This document shows positions 15,396 through 23,358 of a stretch of 57,055 bases of DNA, in pieces. A program made the position numbers and the translations under genes. Each line of letters starts with the position of its first letter. Position 1 is the stretch's first letter. Source of the DNA: Deltaproteobacteria bacterium (lineage in GTDB: Bacteria; Myxococcota_A; UBA9160; UBA4427); the NCBI GenBank assembly GCA_019310385.1, contig JAFDEK010000007.1, positions 1-57,055 on the forward strand, read 5' to 3'. Under the pieces are notes generated by a model. The model was given only the letters and a program-made list of their open reading frames with translations, was not told the DNA's origin and made no database searches.

Positions 15396-16211
15396 ATGAA
15401 GCGCCTCGTTCTAGTCGTCACCCTCTTGCTCTCCCTAGCGCTGGCCGGCTGCAACACCATCGGCAGCAACGCTTCGAGCTCGCCCACCGTCGATCGCATT
15501 GCCAAGAGCGGCGTGCTGCGAGTCGGGATGTCGGGGAATCAGCCCCCTCTCAACATGCTGGACAAGACCGGCGCGACCATCGGCCTCGAGGCGGATATCG
15601 CCCTGGGCCTGGCGACCGCCATGGGGGTCGAGCTCACCATCGTGAACAAGCCCTTCTGGGAGCTCATGGGTGCCGTCAAGAGCGGCGATGTGGACGTGGT
15701 GATGTCCGGCCTGACCATGACGCCCGCGCGCAACACCCAGGTGGCCTTCGCGGGGCCCTACTTCATTTCGGGCAAGGCGGTTCTCACGAAGTCGAAGACC
15801 CTGGCCGCCGCCGACGAGGCGCAGGACATCAACGTCTCCTCGATCACCCTGGCGGCGCTCAAGGGATCGACCAGCGAGGAGTTCGTAAAGCAGGGCGCGC
15901 CCGACGCCAAGCTGGTTCCAGTCAGCGACTACGGCCAGGCGGTGCAGATGGTGATCGACGGGCAGGTGGACGCCCTGGTGGCCGACTACCCCATCACGAT
16001 CATCTCCGTGATGCGCCACCCCGAGGCAGGTCTCGAGGCCATGGTGTCGCCCTTCACCTTCGAGCCCATCGGGGCAGCGGTCTCCGCCGACGACCCGCTG
16101 ATGGCGAACCTGGTGCAGAACTACATCAGCTCGCTCGAGGGCACGGGCCTGCTCGAGGTGCTGCGCCTCAAGTGGTTGGCGGACGGCGGCTGGCTCGACC
16201 GGTTGCCCTAG
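15396..16211 (+). CDS. Family 3 solute-binding lipoprotein (amino-acid type)
   Basis: 271 aa. The start at ATG 15396 is set by AGGAG 7 bases upstream and by the signal peptide MKRLVLVVTLLLSLALAGC, whose lipobox LAGC places the lipidated Cys at residue 19. The mature protein has the family-3 pattern: GVLRVGMSGNQPPLNM, GLEADIALGLATAMGV, GDVDVVMSGLTMTPAR and VAFAGPYFISGKAVL. It captures a polar amino acid or related anion in the periplasm. No permease or ATPase gene is adjacent, so it is an orphan component or serves a distant transporter or sensor. Its TAG shares bases with the TAG of the convergent deacetylase gene. Confidence 0.9.
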   Translation: MKRLVLVVTLLLSLALAGCNTIGSNASSSPTVDRIAKSGVLRVGMSGNQPPLNMLDKTGATIGLEADIALGLATAMGVELTIVNKPFWELMGAVKSGDVDVVMSGLTMTPARNTQVAFAGPYFISGKAVLTKSKTLAAADEAQDINVSSITLAALKGSTSEEFVKQGAPDAKLVPVSDYGQAVQMVIDGQVDALVADYPITIISVMRHPEAGLEAMVSPFTFEPIGAAVSADDPLMANLVQNYISSLEGTGLLEVLRLKWLADGGWLDRLP

Positions 16212-17011
16212 CGCTGGGGCTTGGGGGAGTTCCGATTCTCCGCGCCCAGCGCCATCGCCCTTCCGTCCACGAGCTCGGAGAGGGTGACGACGCGATAGCC
16301 GCGCCGGGTCAGCTCGGGCAGGACTCTCGAGAGGGTGTCGGCGGTGCGCAGCCCTCGCTTGCCCACGTCGTGGAGCACGATGATCGCGCCCGGCTGTGCG
16401 CGCCACAGCAGCAGGTTGCGTGCGAAGGCGGTCGAGGGGATGTGGGCGTCCAGCGGGTAGATGGAGCCCAGCGCGAGGTCGTAGCCCTGCTCCGACAGGG
16501 TGCTCAGCATCTCCTCGTTGTACCAGCCCGACCCCGGCCGGAACCAGCGGGTCTCGTCGAAGAGGGACAGCACCCCTTCGGCCTCGAGCAGCTCCGCCTC
16601 GAACTCCTGCGGCGGCAGCTCGACGCTGGGGAAGTCTCGAGCCATGTGATTGCCGAGCTCGTGGCCCTCCTCGATCATGCGTCGCACCAGCGCTTCGTTT
16701 CCCTCGATCCGGTCGCTCAGCACGAAGAAGGTCGCCCGGGCGTCGTTGCGTTCGAGGACGTCGAGGATGATGGGCGTCGTCTCGGCGTCCGGGCCGTCGT
16801 CGATGGTGAGGGCAAGCATGAGATGCTCGACGTCGACGGAGATGTCGACGGAGTAGAGGACGGCGGGGTGTGGATCGCCGATGATCCCGAGATCGCCGAG
16901 CCAGGCGTCTCTCACCGCGCGGCAGCCGACCGGGAGGGCGGTGACCAGGCCGACCAGCGCCGCGAGGAGCAGGCGCTGTCGAGAGCGCGCGTATGATCGC
17001 GGGTCTGCCAA
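16208..17011 (-). CDS. Polysaccharide deacetylase (NodB-like) lipoprotein
   Basis: 267 aa from a TTG at 17011, chosen because AGAGGA lies just upstream and a signal sequence with a possible lipobox (LPVGC) follows. NodB-fold motifs: ALTIDDGPD (catalytic/metal Asp pair), RATFFVLSD, GHELGNHMARD, RPGSGWYNEEML and IVLHDVGKRG. The usual metal motif HxxxH reads HMARD, so the second His is Asp. Activity may persist with an altered metal site, or the enzyme may have changed function. Expected role: removing acetyl groups from cell-wall or surface glycans in the periplasm. Confidence 0.82.
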   Translation of the reverse strand: MADPRSYARSRQRLLLAALVGLVTALPVGCRAVRDAWLGDLGIIGDPHPAVLYSVDISVDVEHLMLALTIDDGPDAETTPIILDVLERNDARATFFVLSDRIEGNEALVRRMIEEGHELGNHMARDFPSVELPPQEFEAELLEAEGVLSLFDETRWFRPGSGWYNEEMLSTLSEQGYDLALGSIYPLDAHIPSTAFARNLLLWRAQPGAIIVLHDVGKRGLRTADTLSRVLPELTRRGYRVVTLSELVDGRAMALGAENRNSPKPQR

Positions 17012-17078
17012 AGGAATTCCTCTTCTTGCCGAGCAGCCGGATTCTGCTCTGTGTACCCTGTCAGGCGTGGTGGGTTCC

Positions 17079-19151
17079 GTGAGAGTACTGATTCGGATTC
17101 TAGTCGTCCTCGGGGCCCTCTTCGTGGCGCTGTTGCTCGCCGTGGTCCTGCTTCTCGTCATCGGCTTTCGGGTGCCCCTCGATTCCCTGCGCGAGCCCAT
17201 GGAGCACGCGGCCAGCCAGGCCCTCGGCCGCGCCGTCGTGATCGAGGGCGGGATCGAGCTGGTGCCCGCCTTCGCGCCCACCTTCCAGATCGAGGGCGTG
17301 CGTGTGGCCGACTCGCCGCCGAGCCCCGAGGGCGACTTCTTGAGAGTCGATCTGGCGCGGCTGCAGATGCGCGCCTTGCCTCTCCTCCTTGCCCGCATCC
17401 ACATTGCCGAGCTCGCCGCCGAGGGCATCGTCCTCGACCTGCGTCGGGACCGGCGGGGTGCGGTCAACTGGGCCTTCGAGGGCGCGGAGGCGAGCGCGGC
17501 CGACTCTTCCCCTCAGGAGTCCCATCAAGAGTCGCCCCAAGAGGAGGACGCGGGCGGCTTCGACCTCGTCGCCTTCCTGGAAGAGTTCACCCACGTCGTC
17601 CAGATCGTCGGCCTCGACGAGCTCCGGCTGAGGGGCATCGCCGTCCACTACCGCGACCAGCTCCTCGATCGGGAGTTCGACATCGCGCTCGAGGAGTGCA
17701 GCGGAGTGCTGCTCGCCCACGAGCCGCTGCGTCTGGTCGCGACAGGGTCGTTGCAGGGCGAGAAGTACCGGATGAATCTCGAGGGGGACGCCCCGACGGA
17801 TCTCGCGGACGAAGACGAGCCCTGGCGCATGGAGCTCCGCGTCGAGCTGGCCAGGACCGTGCTCGAGCTCGCCGGGCACGTCGAGGGGAACCCTCTCGAG
17901 GCGAGCTTCTGGAGCCTGGACCAGGCCCTCGACGGGGCCATCGTGGCGCGGCTCTCGCTGAAGGGCGATCGGGTGAGCGACCTGGCCCCGGTCTTCGGCG
18001 CGGCGCTGCCGCCCCTGGGCCCCTACCGCGTCAGTGGGACCGTCGACAGTCGTGGCATCCGCATCTCGATTCCCGATCTGGTGATCGGCGTGGGGGGGAG
18101 CGAGCTGCGCGGCGAGCTCTGGGGTGACTACGTGGATGGGGTGCAGCCCCGGGTCGAGGTGAAGCTCGCCGTAGACGCCCTGCAGCTGAACGACTTCGAC
18201 TTCGGCGAGTGGTCGCCATTCGAAGCCAGCCCTGAAGCCAGCCCCGAAGTCAGCCCTGAAGCCGAGGAGAGTGTCGCCGAGCCCATCGAGATCCCTTCCC
18301 TCCTGAGCGCCCAGGTGATGGGCCGCCTGGACGCGCGGCTGCGGGTCGACGTGAACAGCGTGCAGTCGGGGCCCGAGCGGCTGGGCGGAGCCCACCTGGA
18401 GGCACAGCTCGAGCAGGGGCGCCTCGAGCTCTCGAGCCTGCAAATCGAGGTGCCCGGTGGCGCATTCGACCTCTCGGCCGCCTACGAGCCCACCCAGAGT
18501 GGAATCGAGAGCGAGATCCGTGCGCGGATCGACCAGCTCGATTACGGCGTCCTGGCGCGCCGCGTCGATCCCGAGACCGACATGAGCGGCGAAATCAGCC
18601 TCGACGTGGGTCTGCGCTCGAGCTCCCCCAGCGTCGAGGCCGTCATGGCGAACGCATCGGGCTACTTCGACTTTGCGCTATGGCCCGAGAACTTCGAGTC
18701 CGGGATCTTCGATCTCTGGGCGGTGAACCTCATGTCCGCGGTGCTTCCGGCCGTCGAGGGCGGGAAGAAGAGCGAGATCCACTGCATCGTAGGTCTCTTC
18801 GATCTGCAAGACGGGCTCATGGAGCAGAAAGGCTTCGCGATCGATACGACACGCATGCGTGTCTCGGGTGAGGCGGTGGTCGACTTTCGCGAAGAGACAG
18901 TGAAGATGGAGCTCGTCCCGGAGCCCAAGAAGCCCGAGTTCTTCTCCGCCGCAACGCCGATCCAGGTAGAGGGGAGCTTCTCGGACTTCGACGTCGGCGT
19001 GCGGCCCGAGGACCTGGTCGGCACGGTGCTTCGCTTCGTGACGAGTGTGGTCGTGGTGCCGCTCCAGCGTCTGATCCAGAGCGGCAAGCTCGGCACCGAA
19101 GAAGCCTGCGCGCAGGCTCTCGAGGCGGCGGATCGCCCCAAGTCATTCTGA
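17079..19151 (+). CDS. AsmA-family protein
   Basis: 690 aa from GTG 17079 (GGTGGG upstream). The protein begins VRVLIRILVVLGALFVALLL, an N-terminal membrane anchor, followed by the AsmA pattern of amphipathic beta-strands (VVIEGGIELVPAFAPTFQIEGVRVAD; LRVDLARLQMRALPLLLARIHIAEL). The C-terminal region (about 480-690) matches AsmA_2 style (SGEISLDVGLRSSSPS; GLMEQKGFAIDTTRMRVSGEAVVDFREE). AsmA-like proteins bridge inner and outer membranes and influence lipid transport or outer-membrane assembly. Two low-complexity Glu/Ser/Pro insertions are present, one built from a 12-base DNA repeat (18222-18269). It is followed directly by an MFS gene. Confidence 0.85.
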   Translation: MRVLIRILVVLGALFVALLLAVVLLLVIGFRVPLDSLREPMEHAASQALGRAVVIEGGIELVPAFAPTFQIEGVRVADSPPSPEGDFLRVDLARLQMRALPLLLARIHIAELAAEGIVLDLRRDRRGAVNWAFEGAEASAADSSPQESHQESPQEEDAGGFDLVAFLEEFTHVVQIVGLDELRLRGIAVHYRDQLLDREFDIALEECSGVLLAHEPLRLVATGSLQGEKYRMNLEGDAPTDLADEDEPWRMELRVELARTVLELAGHVEGNPLEASFWSLDQALDGAIVARLSLKGDRVSDLAPVFGAALPPLGPYRVSGTVDSRGIRISIPDLVIGVGGSELRGELWGDYVDGVQPRVEVKLAVDALQLNDFDFGEWSPFEASPEASPEVSPEAEESVAEPIEIPSLLSAQVMGRLDARLRVDVNSVQSGPERLGGAHLEAQLEQGRLELSSLQIEVPGGAFDLSAAYEPTQSGIESEIRARIDQLDYGVLARRVDPETDMSGEISLDVGLRSSSPSVEAVMANASGYFDFALWPENFESGIFDLWAVNLMSAVLPAVEGGKKSEIHCIVGLFDLQDGLMEQKGFAIDTTRMRVSGEAVVDFREETVKMELVPEPKKPEFFSAATPIQVEGSFSDFDVGVRPEDLVGTVLRFVTSVVVVPLQRLIQSGKLGTEEACAQALEAADRPKSF
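18222..18269 (+). repeat. In-frame 12-base tandem repeat in the AsmA-like gene
   Basis: Four units starting at 18222, 18234, 18246 and 18258 (GAAGCCAGCCCT and variants; the last is diverged) encode EASP EASP EVSP EAEE. The period is a multiple of three, so the frame is kept. Confidence 0.85.
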
Positions 19152-19189
19152 CCCCGATCCTGCTTCCGTCCCTATACTGTGCGGCGGTG
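19148..19189 (+). promoter_or_regulatory. Candidate promoter for a leaderless MFS mRNA
   Basis: TATACT at 19173-19178 is a near-consensus -10 box, ending 8 bases before the GTG start at 19187. CTGACC at 19148-19153 is a weak -35. There is no Shine-Dalgarno. Transcription starting 7-8 bases after the -10 would begin at or next to the start codon. Confidence 0.45.
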
Positions 19190-20428
19190 AGCGAGATTCC
19201 CCCCGGCATCGATGACTCCTCGGGTGAGCCCGGCGGCGGCTGGCGCCTCGCCCTACTGGGCGTGATGGCCCTGTGGATCATGGTGCCCGTTACCCTCCCG
19301 GTTCCGGTGCTGCGCGAGCTCGTGCAGGAACGCTTCGACGTCTCCGAGCTCGCCACCTCGTTCTTCATGTCCATCAACATGGTGGGTGCTCTACTGGCGG
19401 CACCCCTGGCCGGCGCCGTTGCGGATCGCCTGGGGCGGAGACGCGCGCTGCTCATCGGCGCGCTCTTCGCCGATGCCCTCTGCTTCTTCGCACTCGGCGC
19501 GCCGGTGCCCTTTGCGATCTTCCTCGGGATTCGTTTTCTGGAAGGTTGCGCGCACATCGTCGCGCTCTCCATGCTCCTCGCCCTCGCGTCCCACGCCCTG
19601 CCGGCACCGCGCCGGGGGCGCGCCATGGGGCTGGTGGGCGGTGGCATGATGCTCGGCGTCGCGCTCGGGGCGCCCCTCGGCGGATTCGTAGGGCGCGAGA
19701 ATCCCGTCGCGCCGCTCTACCTGGGCGCTGTGCTGCTCCTGGGAGCGGCGGTGATCGCCGCGGTCGCGGTGCGGGAATTCGATGCACGGGAGGAGCGACC
19801 CGGCTTGTCCGAGATCCTCCACGTCCTGCGCGCCCATCCGGCGATCCTCGTTCCCCTTGTCTTCGCGTTCGCGGATCGCTTTACGGTGGGGTTTTTCACC
19901 ACCACCTTCTCCTTCTACCTGACGAGGATCCACGCGCTCTCCCCGGGCCGGGTCGGCCTCGCCATCATGGCCTTCATGCTCCCCTTCGCGCTGCTCTCCT
20001 ATCCCTTCGGCCGCCTCGCCGAGCGGCGCTCCGTCGTCGGGCTCTTGTGCGGCGGCAGCGTGCTCTACGGGATCGGGACCGCGGGCGTGGGCTTCGTCGC
20101 TCCGCCCGCCCTCTACGGGCTCATGTTCGCGATCGGGACCACGGCCGCGGTCATGTTCGTGCCCTCGATGCTCATGACCATTCGCATCGCGCCCGACCCG
20201 ATCCGGACGACGGCTCTGGGCGCCTTCAACGCCGCGGGCTCCCTGGGCTTCATCGTGGGCCCCGTGGCGGGCGGCGCCATCAGCCAGCTCGTCGCCCAGC
20301 GCTCGGACTGGCTGACGGGCTACCGGGCGGCCTTCGTGACCGCCGGCGCGAGCGAGCTGCTCTGCGTTGCGGTCGCGCTGCCGATCCTGCTCGCGTCCTC
20401 CCGGCGCGGCTCTCGAGGCGCTGCCTGA
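19187..20428 (+). CDS. Major facilitator superfamily transporter
   Basis: 413 aa, about 12 hydrophobic helices in two halves. The MFS signature between helices 2 and 3 is ADRLGRRRALL (residues about 79-89). The second half has LSYPFGRLAERRSVVG. It starts at GTG 19187 (MSEIPPGIDD), 35 bases after the AsmA-like gene. The pattern is drug:H+ antiporter-like, but the substrate is unknown. The two upstream genes concern the cell envelope, so export of an envelope component or toxic lipid is possible but unproven. Confidence 0.88.
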   Translation: MSEIPPGIDDSSGEPGGGWRLALLGVMALWIMVPVTLPVPVLRELVQERFDVSELATSFFMSINMVGALLAAPLAGAVADRLGRRRALLIGALFADALCFFALGAPVPFAIFLGIRFLEGCAHIVALSMLLALASHALPAPRRGRAMGLVGGGMMLGVALGAPLGGFVGRENPVAPLYLGAVLLLGAAVIAAVAVREFDAREERPGLSEILHVLRAHPAILVPLVFAFADRFTVGFFTTTFSFYLTRIHALSPGRVGLAIMAFMLPFALLSYPFGRLAERRSVVGLLCGGSVLYGIGTAGVGFVAPPALYGLMFAIGTTAAVMFVPSMLMTIRIAPDPIRTTALGAFNAAGSLGFIVGPVAGGAISQLVAQRSDWLTGYRAAFVTAGASELLCVAVALPILLASSRRGSRGAA

Positions 20429-20478
20429 CGCGGCCGCTGGCGCCGGAAATCCCCAGTTCGGTCGATTTTGAAATGATG

Positions 20479-20552
20479 TATGCTCACGGCGGGCCCGAAT
20501 CCGGGCCCGGCACTCGTACCGAGCGGTGACTCGAGACAGCGCGGGATGGCGG
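20479..20552 (+). promoter_or_regulatory. Leader of the first STAND ATPase with a -10-like box and a GC hairpin
   Basis: TATGCT at 20479-20484 sits in an AT-richer patch and could be a -10 box. It is followed by a strong hairpin: CGGGCCCG at 20490-20497 and again at 20502-20509 (each self-complementary) around AATC. If transcribed, the hairpin lies about 45 bases before the ATPase ATG and could affect its translation. Confidence 0.4.
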
Positions 20553-23306
20553 ATGGAGCCTTCTACCTTCATTTTCGTTGGGCGCGACAGGACCCGACAG
20601 GTTGGCGCGGAGCTCGTCGCGCAGGCCGTGGCGGGGCGGACGCAGACGCTCTGCATCGTCGGGCCGGCGGGAATCGGCAAGACCGCGCTGGCAGAGCGGA
20701 TCCTCGAGGATGCGCGAGGCCAGGGAGCCGGGACTGCCGTTGGCAGCTGCGACGACGAGCTCGGGGCGCCCTCCTTCTGGCCCTGGATCGAGATCTTCCG
20801 CGCGCTGATCGAAGAGCACGAAGCTGAGCGCGAGTCCCTTCCCGACGGTCTCGAAAGGTTGCTGGCGAGCTCGGTGGCAGGGCGCGGCGCGCCCGCCCCG
20901 CTTTCTTCTTCGCCCGCTCCGCCTTCTCCTTCGCCCGCCCCGGCGGTGCCGAGCAGATCGGAGCGGCGGGATCGCTTCCTTCTCTTCGATGGCGCGGCCC
21001 GTTTTCTGGGGCACTGCGCGTCGTTGCGGCCCCTGGTGCTGCTGCTGGAGGATCTGCACCGCGCCGACCGATCCTCCCTCATGCTGCTGCAGTATCTCGC
21101 CCACCACGTGCGCGACGCTCGCCTCCTGATCATCGGGACTTTCCGCAGCGAGGGAGCGGATGCCGCGCAGCTCTTCGAGGAGCGCATCGCCGGGATCGCC
21201 CGGGCACCCTACGGGCGCCAGCTTCCCCTCGATCCCCTGCCCGACGAGGAGGTCGCGCAGCTGGTCGAAGTGCTGTGCCCCGCGCCGGTCTCCGCGCAGT
21301 GGGTCTCCGCGATCGTCGAGCGCTGCGGCGGCAACCCCCTCTACGTCGTGGAGACCCTGCGCGGCCTGGTCGCCGGGGCGGGCGAAGGCCTCGTTGTGCG
21401 CAAGGCCGATGACCTGCCCATTCCGGCGACGGTGCGCTCGGTGATCGGCGCCAGCATGGAGGCGCTCCCCAAGGCGAGCCGCGCCCTGCTGCAGCTGGGC
21501 GCGGCCGTGGGGCGGGATTTCTGCATCGTCGTGGTCGGCCGTGCGGCGGGCATCCCTCCCGAGCAGTGCCCGCAGCTCATGGAGCCGCCGCTGCGGGCCG
21601 GCCTGGTCGACGAGATACCGGGTGAGGCGACCCGCTTCCGCTTCCGTCACCTGCTGATTCGCGAGACCGTGTACGACTCCATGAGCCGGCAGGAGCGTCT
21701 CGACGCCCACCTGCAGATCGCGCGCACGCTAGAGGAGCTCGCCGGCGACGAGTGGGAGGAGCACGTTCATCAGCTTGCCCATCACTACTGCAGGGCGGCG
21801 GAGCTGGACACGCGCGGGCGCGGCGCCTTCTTCTCCCTGTGCGCGGCCGAACGCGCGGCGGCGGGCATGGCGTACGAGCGGGCGGCCAGCGAGGCGGAAC
21901 GCGCGCTGGTGGCGCTGGAGCGATCGGGACGCGACGCAGAAAACGAGCTGCGCCGCTGTGATGCGCTCTGGATCCTCGCCAACGCGAGGCGCCGCGCAGG
22001 AGACTCCCTGGGCAGCCGCGAGGCCTTCTTTCGTCTCGGCCGCCTGGCGCGCAGCCTGGGCGACGGCGAGCGCATGGCCAGGGCGGCGCTGGGCTTCTTC
22101 GAGTCGGGCTCTGCCGGGACCATCGACCACGACTGGGTCGAGCTCGCCGAGGCAGCGCTGCGCATCCTGCCCGAAGAGGAGCGCGAGCTGCGGGCTCAGC
22201 TGCTCGCCATGCTCTCGGTCGAGCTCATGTGGGGCGGGGAGCGCGGGGATGCACGGGATCTGGCCGATCGGGGGTGGGAGATCGCTCAGGCGGACGGACG
22301 CCCGAGCCTGATCGCGAAGGTCCTCGAGTGGAGGCTCTTCATCGTGCGCGGGCCCGATAATCCCGAGAGGGCCCTCGCCCAGGCGGAGCAGGTCATTGCC
22401 CTGTTGGCCCCTGGCGAGGAAGAGGAGGAGATCGTCCTGCGCGCGAAGCTCTCGCGCCACGATCTCCTGCTCGAGCTGGGCAGGCTCGCCGAGGCGCGGG
22501 TCGAGCGCCGCTCGATCGACGAGTTGATCGATCGCCTGGGCCTCTTCTGGTCCCAGCGCTTCCGCTGCATGCGCTGGCTCCTGGAGGGCGATCTGGAGGC
22601 GGCCGAGCGCTTCTTCGAGAGCGCCCTGGGCTCCGGCCTGCTGCGCCTCGAGCAGGGTGGCACGGAGACCCAGTGCTTCACGGGCCAGCTATGGAGCTTG
22701 CGGCGCCTCCAGGGCAGAGCCTCCGAGCTGCTTCCCCTCAGCGAGTTCTGCATCGCCGAGTATCCGAGAGAGCCGGCAATTCGAACTGCTACGGCGCTGA
22801 TACACGCCGATGCCGGGGATCCCGATGCCGTTCTGGCCACCCTGGCGCCGATCCTCTCCCAGGGGTTCGCCTCGCTGCCCCGCAACGCCTTCTGGGCGAC
22901 ATACCTGTGTCATATCGCCGAGGCGCTGGCGATCACCGACGACGTCGAAAACCTCGCCGAGCTGCGAACGGTGCTGCAACCCTACGCGGGGCGCGTCGTC
23001 ATGGCGCCGCCATCCCTGAGCTGCAACGGCGCGCTCTCCCATTACCTCGCCCTGGTGTGCGATCGGCTCGGCGACTGGTACGCGGCCCGCGGCTACTTCG
23101 AGGACGCGCTCCAGCTCAACGAGAAGCTGGGCAAGCCCCTGTGGGCCGAGAGCGCGGTCCGCTTTGCCGAGGCCCTCGCGGGGCAGGGTGGGGCGGCGGA
23201 CCGCGAGCGGGCGCAGGGCCTCGCAGAGCGAGCCCGCGCTGCCGGCATCGAGAGCTCCGCGCGGCGCGCGGAAGCGTTGCTGCGGGGAGCCGGGATTTCG
23301 AGTTGA
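20553..23306 (+). CDS. STAND/AAA_16 ATPase with helical-repeat sensor, copy 1
   Basis: 917 aa from ATG 20553 (MEPSTFIFVGRDRT), chosen by alignment with the neighbouring paralogue; a GTG at 20526 would add nine residues. Walker A is GPAGIGKT (37-44), Walker B LVLLLED (161-167), followed by the STAND-type HRAD. FWPWIEIFRALIE and CGGNPLYVVETLRGL are typical of the AAA_16 modules found in LuxR/MalT-like regulators and AAA-linked adenylate cyclases. The remaining 550 residues are alpha-helical repeats of TPR type. No effector (HTH, BTAD, cyclase or kinase) is attached at either end. A Ser/Pro/Ala linker (about 112-134) distinguishes it from copy 2. Confidence 0.85.
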   Translation: MEPSTFIFVGRDRTRQVGAELVAQAVAGRTQTLCIVGPAGIGKTALAERILEDARGQGAGTAVGSCDDELGAPSFWPWIEIFRALIEEHEAERESLPDGLERLLASSVAGRGAPAPLSSSPAPPSPSPAPAVPSRSERRDRFLLFDGAARFLGHCASLRPLVLLLEDLHRADRSSLMLLQYLAHHVRDARLLIIGTFRSEGADAAQLFEERIAGIARAPYGRQLPLDPLPDEEVAQLVEVLCPAPVSAQWVSAIVERCGGNPLYVVETLRGLVAGAGEGLVVRKADDLPIPATVRSVIGASMEALPKASRALLQLGAAVGRDFCIVVVGRAAGIPPEQCPQLMEPPLRAGLVDEIPGEATRFRFRHLLIRETVYDSMSRQERLDAHLQIARTLEELAGDEWEEHVHQLAHHYCRAAELDTRGRGAFFSLCAAERAAAGMAYERAASEAERALVALERSGRDAENELRRCDALWILANARRRAGDSLGSREAFFRLGRLARSLGDGERMARAALGFFESGSAGTIDHDWVELAEAALRILPEEERELRAQLLAMLSVELMWGGERGDARDLADRGWEIAQADGRPSLIAKVLEWRLFIVRGPDNPERALAQAEQVIALLAPGEEEEEIVLRAKLSRHDLLLELGRLAEARVERRSIDELIDRLGLFWSQRFRCMRWLLEGDLEAAERFFESALGSGLLRLEQGGTETQCFTGQLWSLRRLQGRASELLPLSEFCIAEYPREPAIRTATALIHADAGDPDAVLATLAPILSQGFASLPRNAFWATYLCHIAEALAITDDVENLAELRTVLQPYAGRVVMAPPSLSCNGALSHYLALVCDRLGDWYAARGYFEDALQLNEKLGKPLWAESAVRFAEALAGQGGAADRERAQGLAERARAAGIESSARRAEALLRGAGISS

Positions 23307-23318
23307 GTTCGAGTTGAA
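23297..23318 (+). repeat. 11-base tandem duplication spanning the stop codon of STAND ATPase copy 1
   Basis: TTCGAGTTGAG (23297-23307) is followed directly by TTCGAGTTGAA (23308-23318). The first copy contains the gene's TGA (23304-23306) and the second provides another TGA. Confidence 0.85.
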
Positions 23319-23333
23319 TTAGACTGGGGCTCT

Positions 23334-23354
23334 ATGTCCGAGTGCAGGTCCTGA
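23334..23354 (+). CDS. Putative leaderless six-codon leader ORF before STAND ATPase copy 2
   Basis: ATG at 23334 is followed by TCC GAG TGC AGG TCC and TGA (23352-23354), encoding MSECRS. A TAGACT -10-like box at 23320-23325 ends 8 bases before this ATG, the spacing expected for a leaderless start. The TGA lies 4 bases before the ATG of the large ATPase, which has no Shine-Dalgarno of its own, so termination-reinitiation is possible. It could also be chance, since short ORFs are frequent. Confidence 0.3.
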   Translation: MSECRS

Positions 23355-23358
23355 GAAA

